From assembly GCA_023430975.1 (NCBI GenBank), contig JAEYYB010000138.1, positions 4,310 through 68,309 on the forward strand: DNA of 64,000 nt, read 5' to 3'. The notes beneath the pieces are model-generated. The model saw only the letters and a program-made list of their open reading frames with translations. It did no database searches and had not been told where the DNA came from. Origin of the DNA: Bacillota bacterium. Its GTDB lineage: Bacteria > Bacillota > Clostridia > Acetivibrionales > DSM-2933. Below, one piece after another: positions 26,888 to 35,353 of this stretch. Made by a program: the position numbers and the translations under genes. The first letter of the stretch is position 1, and each line of letters opens with the position of its first letter.

Positions 26888-28012
26888 ATGAAGGTTTTGG
26901 ACAACGTTTTTAGAAGGCAGCCGGTTAATGCTAAGAGACAGGTAGAAATGGATATCGCAAGAGGACTTGCTGTATTCTTCATGATTTTAGTTCATGTATC
27001 AGGTGGTTTGTCAAGTATTGCTACGGGCAATACGATTTTTTGCAAGGTAATAGACTTCTTTGGAACTATTCCTGCTGCACCAGTTTTTATGTTTTTGATG
27101 GGTGTTGGTTTTGTTTACTCAAGAAATCAAAGTCCGATTGTTTTGTTTAAAAGAGGTATTATTATATATATTGGCGGATATGTTCTTAACTTTTTCAGAG
27201 GCTTCTTACCATTATTTATTGGCAGTAAAATGGGATATTACTCCCTCAATATAGACGGAACACCATGGTATTACTATTTGATAGAAGGGGACATATTACA
27301 ATTTGCAGGACTTGCAATGATGTTTACTGCATTTCTGAAAAAGCTTAGGATAAGTGAAGTTTACTATCCTATTATGGCGTTGGCCATTGCTATTGCCACC
27401 CCATTTGTAGCAGGTTTTAACACAGGTAATTCCATTATAGATACATTAATTCTTACTATATTCGGTAAGTATGGATATGTATTTCATCCTTTCTTTTCAT
27501 GGATGGTTTATCCATTGATGGGCTCCTTCTTTGCCTGGATGTTAATGAGAACAGAGAGCAAGAATAAATTTTATTTAAGGGCCACTTGCATTTCAGTAAT
27601 AGTGGCAATTCCCGGGATTATTTATTACATAATGAATCCATCTATTGATCTTGGAATTGTAACTGGAGACATTTACAACTATTATCAACATGGAATTCTT
27701 TCAAATACATTGTTCGTACCTTTTGTTGTTATTTGGCTGGCAATATGGCATTTAACTGCCTCAATAATACCGGCCTTTGTAAAGAACAGGCTCTTCTTCT
27801 GGAGCAAGGCGGTTACCATCATATATGTTGTGCACTGGCTGATTGTCGGATGGTCAGAGTTCCTGTTTGTTGAAGAATTAAGCCTTGGTAATACAATTAT
27901 AGCCATGGTTATTATAACATTTTTTGCAGATAGGATTGCTGATCTATATATAAAAATCAAGGATAGGTTAGGTGAACGCAATGATCCTGCCTTAAATCCA
28001 CATATGAATTAG
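26888..28012 (+). CDS. Multi-pass membrane acyltransferase-like protein (DUF1624/heparan N-acetyltransferase-type)
   Basis: About 374 residues from ATG 26888 (MKVLDNVFRRQPVNAKRQVE); an in-frame ATG at 26864 and others further up to 26750 are possible but have poor sites. The first helix motif EMDIARGLAVFFMILVHVSGG matches the DUF1624/HGSNAT-like opening (conserved Asp, Arg-Gly and His). About nine to ten membrane helices follow. Members are thought to transfer acetyl groups across the membrane to sugars or other acceptors. It lies 143 bases upstream of the Pls-like synthetase on the same strand and may modify the product or be unrelated. Start site uncertain. Confidence 0.65.
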   Translation: MKVLDNVFRRQPVNAKRQVEMDIARGLAVFFMILVHVSGGLSSIATGNTIFCKVIDFFGTIPAAPVFMFLMGVGFVYSRNQSPIVLFKRGIIIYIGGYVLNFFRGFLPLFIGSKMGYYSLNIDGTPWYYYLIEGDILQFAGLAMMFTAFLKKLRISEVYYPIMALAIAIATPFVAGFNTGNSIIDTLILTIFGKYGYVFHPFFSWMVYPLMGSFFAWMLMRTESKNKFYLRATCISVIVAIPGIIYYIMNPSIDLGIVTGDIYNYYQHGILSNTLFVPFVVIWLAIWHLTASIIPAFVKNRLFFWSKAVTIIYVVHWLIVGWSEFLFVEELSLGNTIIAMVIITFFADRIADLYIKIKDRLGERNDPALNPHMN

Positions 28013-28155
28013 ACTTGAATTGTTTGAAAGTATTAATAGAGTTATAAAAAAGATAGATTGTCAATCGGGCATTTAATAAGGATGAAATTTTTATCTGGAG
28101 CAAGTGTAAATAAATGCCTTAAAATAAATTTTTTGATATATAGAGGTGCGGTATA

Positions 28156-31100
28156 ATGAATGCAACAAGGAAGCCAATTAGGAAACCTAAGTTATTACCA
28201 TTTAAATTAAACCATGAGCTTGAAATAATCAGAGAAGGTGCAAAAGAAAAAAGCCGTGCAATTTTGCATGGCAAAATGATGCCTGAGCTTATCAGGGATG
28301 AATGCCTTTTTGAGGTGTTTGAAGCTACTTCGGGAAAATATCCTGACAATACAGCCATAATTTTTGACAAAACCATTATATCCTATAGAGAGCTTAATGA
28401 GATGGCAAATAGGATTGCCCATCTTTTGAGGGAGAAAGGTGTTCGAAAAGAGGATAGGGTTGCTCTGCTTATGCCTAAATCCATAGAGTGTTATGCTGCT
28501 ATTATGGGAATTATGAAGGCTGGTGCTTGTTACATACCCCTTGATGTCGGGTATCCTGAAGACAGGATTAAATATATAACAGAAAACAGCGGAGAAAGGT
28601 ATGTTCTTGTATTGGATGGCTGTAGTACATTTTGCAACATTGAAAATATAATATCGATAAGCAGTGACAAGCTTAAGTCATACCCCGATAACAATATTCC
28701 AAGAACGGTAAGCGGTGTGGATAAGAATTCACTTGCGTATATCATATACACATCCGGTTCTACAGGCAGGCCAAAGGGCGTAATGATCGAGCATAAATCT
28801 GCATGTAACCTGATACGTGCATCCCAGGAAATTTATAAGGTAACTCCGAAAGATAGGGTATATCAAGGCTTTACCCTTGCATTTGATGCATCTGTGGAAG
28901 AATTGTGGATGGCATTTTTAAATGGCGCAGCGTTAGTACCACAGACGGATAGGATGAAAAAATCCGGTCCTGATTTGTTTAAAATACTTGGTGAGTATGG
29001 GGTCAGTGTAATATCTTGTGTCCCGACACTTCTGTCAATGATAAATGATGAGCTTGAGCCTCTGAGACTTCTTATACTTGGAGGAGAGGCATGTCCCATG
29101 TCTATTGTCGAAAGGTTTGGCAAACCGGGAAGGCGTATACTAAATACATATGGGCCAACAGAAGCAACAGTCATTGCCACATGGTCAGAGATGAAGCTGA
29201 ACGAAAAAGTGACAATCGGTAAACCTCTGGTAAACTACTCTGTATATGTAGTTAAGGAAAACGATGAGATTGCTGAAATTGGCGAGCCGGGGGAGCTTCT
29301 TATAGGAGGAATCGGACTTGCTAGGGGCTATATAGGAAGAGATGATCTTAATAGAGAAAAGTTCATTGAAAATATATTTGATGACGGTATCGATTGTCCT
29401 GTAATGCTTTATAGATCCGGAGATCTGGTTGTTATGGACGAAGATGGAGATTTGGAGTTTCATGGAAGAATTGATGACCAGATAAAAATCAGAGGCTTCA
29501 GGGTTGAGCTTTCTGAAATAGAAAACGTGGCAAATAGCTATCCGGGGATAAAGTCGTCGGTTGTTAAACTCAATAAATTCGATGATTCTACTGAAGGACT
29601 GTGCCTTTATATTGTTATAGATGGTGACAAAAATGAATTTAAAAAGGAAGAGCTTTTTAAGACAATGAAAGAAAAGCTTCCTGCTTATATGATACCTCAG
29701 CATTTGATGATGCTTGATGAAATACCCATGCTCCCAAGCGGCAAGGCAGATCGTTCCAAGCTTCCTCTTCCTACGGGTGGCAATTTTTCCGGCGAAAGAG
29801 GCGGCACTCCTCCAAGTGGAAAAGTGGAGCAGAAAATTGCAGATGTATTAAAGCAGGTTTTTAAAATAGATAATATTTCAAGGGAAGACCATTTCTTCAA
29901 TGATCTTGGAGGTCATTCACTTTTTGCAGCACAGACTGTTTCTCAACTGAGAAAGGAGCCTGAATTTTATGACCTTAATATATCAGACTTGTATGAGTGC
30001 CCTTCTATTGAAATGCTGTCAGTTAAATTTAATATAAATGATAAAGAAATTTGCACAGCAAAAAACAATAAAAACAATGGTACAAAGAATAAAAAGGGCA
30101 AGAAAAATAAATCTAATAATAAAGTAAATAAAATAACTGAAAATAAAGTAAATGATAAAAGAGCTAGAAAAAGAACAGAGACATTTAAAGAAAGCTCAAG
30201 TCTGGCCCATTTCATATGCGGAGTTTTCCAAGCACTATCCATTGTAATTTTGACATTTTTTATATGTGTACCTGCTGGGTATGTTATAATAAATGTATTA
30301 AACAGAAGTTTTGATGTTCAGAAAGCACTTTTAGTATTACTTTCTTATGGCTTATTGTATATACCTGTCACATGTGTTGTTGCCTTATTATCCAAGTGGC
30401 TTATTATAGGAAGATACAAAGAGGGAAGCTATCCGTTGTGGGGAATATATTACTTCCGCTGGTGGCTTTCAAGACTTCTGCAAGCGCTTTTTCCAATGCA
30501 TCTGATAAGCGGAACGCCATTGATGCCGCTATATCTTAAAGCAATGGGTATGAAGGTCGGCAAAGACTGCTTTATAGGAACCCATCATTTTGGAAGTTTC
30601 GACATTATAAGTATCGGTGATAACAGCAGCATAGGCCAGGATTCGCAGATTCTTGGTTATATAGTTGAGTCGGGTTATTTGAAGATTGGATGGATAGACA
30701 TAGGTAAAGGGTGCTATGTGGGAACCCATTCAACACTTTGTATAAATTCTGCAATGGCAGACGATTCAATGATTAAGGAACAATCCATGATACCGTCAAA
30801 GGTGACTATTCCTTCCAAAGAAACATGGGCAGGATCGCCCGCAGTTCCTTCTACGGCTGATGGGGATATTACAGAGCTGTTAAATAAAGGAGAAAAGGTT
30901 GGATTATTCAAAAAGGTTGTATTTTCAGTTCTGCATATATTTGGACTTTTATTCCTTGGACTGTTTAATACATTGATTTTTACCCAGGGATTTGCATTCG
31001 GATACTTTTACTTTTCGACGCCAAGCTGGATGCTTTTAATAAGTCCTATTACTGCGACTGCTATGGTTTTAGTATTGTGCCTGGAGATAATCATTTTTAA

Positions 31101-32295
31101 AAGATTGTTTATGAATAAGATAAAACCTGGAATTTACAGTGTATACTCCACTTGTTATGTTAGAAAGTGGATAGCAGATAACATAGTATATGTTAGCCTA
31201 CAATTTTTACATACCCTATACGCGACCTTGTACACAATTCCATTTTTGAGAGCTTTAGGTGCCAAGATTGGTAAGAAGGTAGAAGTATCTACTGTTACTC
31301 ATATATCTCCAGAGCTTTTTGAGGTGGGTGACGGAAGCTTCTTTGCAGATGCATCAATGGCAGGTACTCCAAAAGCTTTCAACAATTGCGTCATGTATGA
31401 AAAGACCAAGGTTGGCTCAAGGACATTTATTGGAAATAGTGCATTAGTGCCCATTAACACTACAATTGGTGATGATTGCCTCCTTGGAGTTTTGTCTGTA
31501 CCGCCTGAGAAGGGTAAAACGGAAAACGGCACATCCTGGCTTGGAACGCCAGCCATGTTCCTGCATAAGCGTGATGTTAACAAGGATTTCAGTGATGAAA
31601 CCACTTACAAACCTGGGAAGCTTTTGTACCTTAAAAGATTGTTGATTGAGTTTATACGTGTAATACTGCCCACAAATGTTTACATAGCGGCCACATATGG
31701 CCTGGCATATTTGTTCCATTACTTTGCCAACACATTCCCGTTCTGGGCTTCGATCGGCCTTATTACGGCGACTGCTGTTATTGGAGAAATAGCATTGATA
31801 CTCTTTGTTGTACTTTTAAAGTTCTCACTTATAGGGACCTACAAGCCTTGTGTCAATCCGCTTTGGAGCGAATTTGTATGGAAAACCGAGTTTGTAACAG
31901 GTATTTACGAAAATCTCCTTGGAGATTATGTTCTTACTCCTCTTGCAGGGACGCCGATGCTGCCAATAGTAATGAGGCTCTTTGGCTGCAGGATCGGTAA
32001 AAAAGTATTTTTGGATACAATTTTCATTTCGGAGTTTGACCTTGTGAGAATTGGTAATGAAGCAGCAGTTAACTTTAATTCAACTATGCAGACCCATCTT
32101 TTTGAGGACAGGGTTTTGAAGATGGCATATCTTACGATATGCAAAAGAGCAAGCGTTGGAAATGGTGCTGTGGTGCTCTATGATACATTTATGAAAGAAG
32201 GTTCGAAGCTGGGAAGTTCATCACTTTTAATGAAGGGAGAAACATTGGAAGCATATACACACTGGCATGGTAATCCGTCAAAATTTGCCGGATAA
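28156..32295 (+). CDS. Pls/PosA-type non-ribosomal peptide synthetase (A-T, six TM helices, three LbH/C-like domains)
   Basis: 1379 residues. The adenylation domain (about 50-555) has YIIYTSGSTGRPKG, NTYGPTEATV, LYRSGDLVVMDEDG, DDQIKIRGFRVELSEIE and LPSGKADR. The carrier domain (about 560-640) has GGHSLF with phosphopantetheine Ser588. After a Lys/Asn-rich linker come three repeats, each two membrane helices plus a hexapeptide-type beta-helix domain (about 675-925, 930-1150, 1175-1379). This A-T-(TM2-C)x3 order is that of epsilon-poly-lysine synthetase Pls. Reading binding-pocket positions against GrsA gives D-A-E-S-I-G-T-V-I, close to the lysine code as I remember it. A homopolymer of lysine or another basic amino acid is the best guess. 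AGAGGTG precedes the ATG. Confidence 0.88.
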   Translation: MNATRKPIRKPKLLPFKLNHELEIIREGAKEKSRAILHGKMMPELIRDECLFEVFEATSGKYPDNTAIIFDKTIISYRELNEMANRIAHLLREKGVRKEDRVALLMPKSIECYAAIMGIMKAGACYIPLDVGYPEDRIKYITENSGERYVLVLDGCSTFCNIENIISISSDKLKSYPDNNIPRTVSGVDKNSLAYIIYTSGSTGRPKGVMIEHKSACNLIRASQEIYKVTPKDRVYQGFTLAFDASVEELWMAFLNGAALVPQTDRMKKSGPDLFKILGEYGVSVISCVPTLLSMINDELEPLRLLILGGEACPMSIVERFGKPGRRILNTYGPTEATVIATWSEMKLNEKVTIGKPLVNYSVYVVKENDEIAEIGEPGELLIGGIGLARGYIGRDDLNREKFIENIFDDGIDCPVMLYRSGDLVVMDEDGDLEFHGRIDDQIKIRGFRVELSEIENVANSYPGIKSSVVKLNKFDDSTEGLCLYIVIDGDKNEFKKEELFKTMKEKLPAYMIPQHLMMLDEIPMLPSGKADRSKLPLPTGGNFSGERGGTPPSGKVEQKIADVLKQVFKIDNISREDHFFNDLGGHSLFAAQTVSQLRKEPEFYDLNISDLYECPSIEMLSVKFNINDKEICTAKNNKNNGTKNKKGKKNKSNNKVNKITENKVNDKRARKRTETFKESSSLAHFICGVFQALSIVILTFFICVPAGYVIINVLNRSFDVQKALLVLLSYGLLYIPVTCVVALLSKWLIIGRYKEGSYPLWGIYYFRWWLSRLLQALFPMHLISGTPLMPLYLKAMGMKVGKDCFIGTHHFGSFDIISIGDNSSIGQDSQILGYIVESGYLKIGWIDIGKGCYVGTHSTLCINSAMADDSMIKEQSMIPSKVTIPSKETWAGSPAVPSTADGDITELLNKGEKVGLFKKVVFSVLHIFGLLFLGLFNTLIFTQGFAFGYFYFSTPSWMLLISPITATAMVLVLCLEIIIFKRLFMNKIKPGIYSVYSTCYVRKWIADNIVYVSLQFLHTLYATLYTIPFLRALGAKIGKKVEVSTVTHISPELFEVGDGSFFADASMAGTPKAFNNCVMYEKTKVGSRTFIGNSALVPINTTIGDDCLLGVLSVPPEKGKTENGTSWLGTPAMFLHKRDVNKDFSDETTYKPGKLLYLKRLLIEFIRVILPTNVYIAATYGLAYLFHYFANTFPFWASIGLITATAVIGEIALILFVVLLKFSLIGTYKPCVNPLWSEFVWKTEFVTGIYENLLGDYVLTPLAGTPMLPIVMRLFGCRIGKKVFLDTIFISEFDLVRIGNEAAVNFNSTMQTHLFEDRVLKMAYLTICKRASVGNGAVVLYDTFMKEGSKLGSSSLLMKGETLEAYTHWHGNPSKFAG

Positions 32296-32348
32296 TACTT
32301 GCAAAACCATCAGACATATAAAATAATAATATTAAAGGGGTTTGAAGT

Positions 32349-33089
32349 TTGGTGCTTTGGAGTAAGAGAGAAAAAAAGGATGCTTCAAAAAAGAATGAAG
32401 ATATTTCCCAGATAATTGAAAGGATAAAGAGTGGTGACAATAAACTCAGGGAAAGATTTATAGAGGATTACCGACCTTTTATTATAGGTTGTGTTTCAAA
32501 GCAAATGAACAGATTTATTGATTTAGAGAATAGTGAAGAGTTTAGTATAGGGCTAATGGCTTTTGATGAAGCCATTAGCAGCTATAATATAATGAAGGGG
32601 CAGCACTTTTTAAGCTTTGCAGAGCTTGTAATCAGTAGAAGGTTAATAAACCATAGAAAAAAAGAGGTTAAGAATTCAAAAGTAATACCATTTTCTTATT
32701 TCGGGGGAGAAAGTGAACTGGTTATTGAGAACTCCATTTCTCAAAAATCCGTATACCTCCATTATGATAGATATGAAATGCGTGAAGAGATATTAATTTA
32801 CAATCAGAAGCTTGAACTTTTTGGAATAACAATGGACGACCTTGTAAAGAAGTCTCCAAAGCATAAAGATTCCAAAGAACTTATGATTGGCATAGCAAAA
32901 ATTATTGCAGATAATGATTTTTTATATAACAAGCTTATAAGTAAAAAAACATTGCCAATGTCAGATCTCATTGCATACATAACTGTAAATCCTAAAACTG
33001 TTGAGAAAAACAGAAAATACATAATAGCAGTTTGTTTGGCATTAAAAAGTGAGCTTGAAATTATTAAAGGATTCATTAAGAAGTTTTAG
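32349..33089 (+). CDS. sigI: Alternative sigma factor SigI (pair 1)
   Basis: 246 residues, normal for SigI. The N-terminal region shows IERIKSGDNKLRERFIEDYRPFI and NSEEFSIGLMAFDEAI, typical of SigI region 2; the C-terminal DNA-binding region has SPKHKDSKELMIGIAKII and KTVEKNRKYIIAVCLALKS. SigI factors direct transcription of polysaccharide-degrading genes when released by their RsgI partner, encoded 17 bases downstream. TTG start with AAAGGGG upstream (GTG three bases later is possible). Only 53 bases separate it from the Pls-like gene, so read-through from that gene may also feed it. Confidence 0.92.
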   Translation: MVLWSKREKKDASKKNEDISQIIERIKSGDNKLRERFIEDYRPFIIGCVSKQMNRFIDLENSEEFSIGLMAFDEAISSYNIMKGQHFLSFAELVISRRLINHRKKEVKNSKVIPFSYFGGESELVIENSISQKSVYLHYDRYEMREEILIYNQKLELFGITMDDLVKKSPKHKDSKELMIGIAKIIADNDFLYNKLISKKTLPMSDLIAYITVNPKTVEKNRKYIIAVCLALKSELEIIKGFIKKF

Positions 33090-33105
33090 AAAGGGGGGAA
33101 TATGG

Positions 33106-34713
33106 ATGATTAAAAGTGGAGTTATCATTAAACTTGAGAAAAAAGAGGCAATTGTATTCAATGATTTGTTGGAATACGAGAAGATAAAAAGAGTTGAAGG
33201 AATGTTTGAAGGACAGACAATAGAATACAGGATATCAAAGTATGAAAATGTATACAAAAAATTAAAAATGCTTTCAGGTGCAGCAGCGGTTTTAGTTTTA
33301 ATATTTAGCTTCTATCTGTGGTTTGCAGTAAATAGTGAGCCCGAGATTTTTGCATTTGTGGATTTGGATATAAACCCTAGCATGGAGTTTTCAATAGATG
33401 AAAATAATTGTGTAATTGGATTGAAACCATTAAACAGTGATGCACAAAAAGTTGGGAATTCTCTTGGCAAGACGGCCGGGAAGCCTATAAATGAGGCAAT
33501 TGATCATGTAATCATGAAATTACATGCAGAAGGCATTTTAAAAAGAAAGGAAAATCATAAAATATTGATTTCTTCAACACTTAATTCAACAGGTTTAAGT
33601 CAAGATGATAAGAAGAACAATTATAAAAAGCTTGATGACACAATGAAACTGATAGAAGTCACTCTTTCAAAGCAGAAGGATGTAAATATATCTGTAAAGA
33701 CCTATTTAAGCATGGATCCTGAAATTAGAAAAAACAGCCAGAAAAATAAGATGTCCATAGCAAGGTATGCTGTTTATGAGAGTAAGAATAATAGGGAATT
33801 TTCTTTGCAAGAAGCAAAAAGTGCAACGGTAGACCAGCTGTTTGAATATTTGGCGGATGACAAGTTCAAGGATGATTTTTCAAACAATGCTTCAGTTGAT
33901 GATAAAGGGAAAACAGCATCAAATGAAGCATCAAACGGCACTAAAAAGCCTACTCCATCAGGAAAACAGCATGGACAGCAAAAAGACAATAGCAAAAAGG
34001 CAGAGGTAGATTTGAATAATGATTATAAAGGTTCCGATAAAGCTAATCAGGATAAAAGTCAATCCAATAAGAGGGATGCTTATTCTGATAAAGTTTTGTC
34101 TGAAACAAATGAAAAACATGATGATAATGAATATAATCAACGTTATAATTATACACCAGCAGCTGTTGTAACTCCGATACCTACAGATATATCTACGGTA
34201 CTACCGCAAGTTACTTTGTATCCTACGGCAAATCCGGTTTCTACGGCGACACCAGTAATACCAGTAACAGTACCGGTAACAACATCGGTAAAAATACTAG
34301 TAACAACACCTATTCCACCGGTAAAAACTACACCAAATTCTACAGCTGCAGTTACAGGCAAGATGCCGGGACCTGGTAAAGATACTATTCTTGATAGAGA
34401 CAAACATGATAGGGATGATATGAATAATCATGGAAAGGATACAAACCGAGAACCGGGCAAATTGCCTTTGCATCCCAATGTAACACAACCTACATTTAGG
34501 CCCGACCTTACACCCCATGCAATTCCTTCCATGGGACCTGCTACAGCACCGGCATCAAAGCTGACACCGGTACCGGCAACAATGCCTACATTGTCTTCTG
34601 GTGCTACTCCTGGACCAATTCCTACATTGAAGCCAGGTAATCTGCCTGGAGATCATATTATGTCAAGGGATACACCTTTACCGACATCGCTTCCTCCTAT
34701 AAGAAGACCTTAA
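33106..34713 (+). CDS. rsgI: Anti-sigma factor RsgI with a low-complexity ectodomain (pair 1)
   Basis: About 535 residues, ATG 33106 chosen for AAAGGGGGG seven bases upstream. RsgI_N cytoplasmic domain (1-50, IKSGVIIKLEKKEAIVF), one membrane helix (about 60-80), then the conserved juxtamembrane region (FAFVDLDINPSMEFSIDEN to about 230). Residues about 290-535 are Pro/Thr/Lys/Asp-rich: a charged stretch, a TP-rich part, a KHDRDDMNNHGKD patch and more TP, ending PPIRRP. No carbohydrate-binding or catalytic domain is visible, unlike the other two RsgI here. The ligand is therefore unknown; the sensor may have been lost or the stalk may itself contact the wall. A terminator follows. Confidence 0.9.
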   Translation: MIKSGVIIKLEKKEAIVFNDLLEYEKIKRVEGMFEGQTIEYRISKYENVYKKLKMLSGAAAVLVLIFSFYLWFAVNSEPEIFAFVDLDINPSMEFSIDENNCVIGLKPLNSDAQKVGNSLGKTAGKPINEAIDHVIMKLHAEGILKRKENHKILISSTLNSTGLSQDDKKNNYKKLDDTMKLIEVTLSKQKDVNISVKTYLSMDPEIRKNSQKNKMSIARYAVYESKNNREFSLQEAKSATVDQLFEYLADDKFKDDFSNNASVDDKGKTASNEASNGTKKPTPSGKQHGQQKDNSKKAEVDLNNDYKGSDKANQDKSQSNKRDAYSDKVLSETNEKHDDNEYNQRYNYTPAAVVTPIPTDISTVLPQVTLYPTANPVSTATPVIPVTVPVTTSVKILVTTPIPPVKTTPNSTAAVTGKMPGPGKDTILDRDKHDRDDMNNHGKDTNREPGKLPLHPNVTQPTFRPDLTPHAIPSMGPATAPASKLTPVPATMPTLSSGATPGPIPTLKPGNLPGDHIMSRDTPLPTSLPPIRRP

Positions 34714-34745
34714 TAAATTACAAACCCTTATTCCCTTCTATAATG

Positions 34746-34796
34746 CAACTGCTCAAACTCCCTTAAATCCAGGCAATTTGAGCAGTTGTTTTTTTA
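34746..34796 (+). terminator. Terminator of sigI-rsgI pair 1
   Basis: Perfect 12-base inverted repeat caactgctcaaa / tttgagcagttg followed by eight T. Confidence 0.88.
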
Positions 34797-34815
34797 TGGA
34801 ACTTAGGCCTTAATA

Positions 34816-35235
34816 TTACAAAAGATTTTCCACTATATTTATTGCATCTTTGACGCACTTGGAGCAAATAGTGGAAAAAAGCCCTTGTTCCCTTGCAGTT
34901 GTCATATCACACCCAAGTATATCCTTGCACATTATAGACTTGTTTCTCTTTTCAAACTCATCACAAAATTTATCTATAACTGAATAGGTTCTTTCATGGG
35001 AAATGGAGTCTTGGGCATCTGTTTTGCCATACTTTAAACCTATAAGCATTATAGCACCTGAAACAGCCCCACAAATTAATTGTTTTCTGGCAATACCCCC
35101 TCCAAAGCCATTAGCAATTTTTAAAGCGAGTTCCTTTTCAAGACCCATTTTATCACTAAGTGCAGCTAATACTACCTGCGAGCAAATAAAACCGTCATTA
35201 AACATATCTGCTGCTTCCTGAGCTTTTGATATCAT
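34816..35235 (-). CDS. C_GCAxxG_C_C family redox protein
   Basis: 139 residues. The family's cysteine pattern is complete: Cys in FICSQVVLAAL, CGAVSGAIM (CGAxxG), and a C-terminal cluster CKDILGCD...CSKCVKDA. Members are small, presumably redox-active or metal-binding proteins of unknown exact role, common in anaerobes. A run of seven G lies eight bases before the ATG. Upstream there is a direct repeat ttgtaattatg (35261-35271 and 35276-35286) that could be an operator, but this is only suggestive. Confidence 0.88.
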   Translation of the reverse strand: MISKAQEAADMFNDGFICSQVVLAALSDKMGLEKELALKIANGFGGGIARKQLICGAVSGAIMLIGLKYGKTDAQDSISHERTYSVIDKFCDEFEKRNKSIMCKDILGCDMTTAREQGLFSTICSKCVKDAINIVENLL

Positions 35236-35353
35236 ATATTTACCCCCCCAAACAAGATTATTGTAATTATGATTGTTGTAATTATGTTATATTAAGACAA
35301 AAATAGAAAATTACTAACAGTGATTAATCTTTAGCATTTCTCTGGTACAAATT

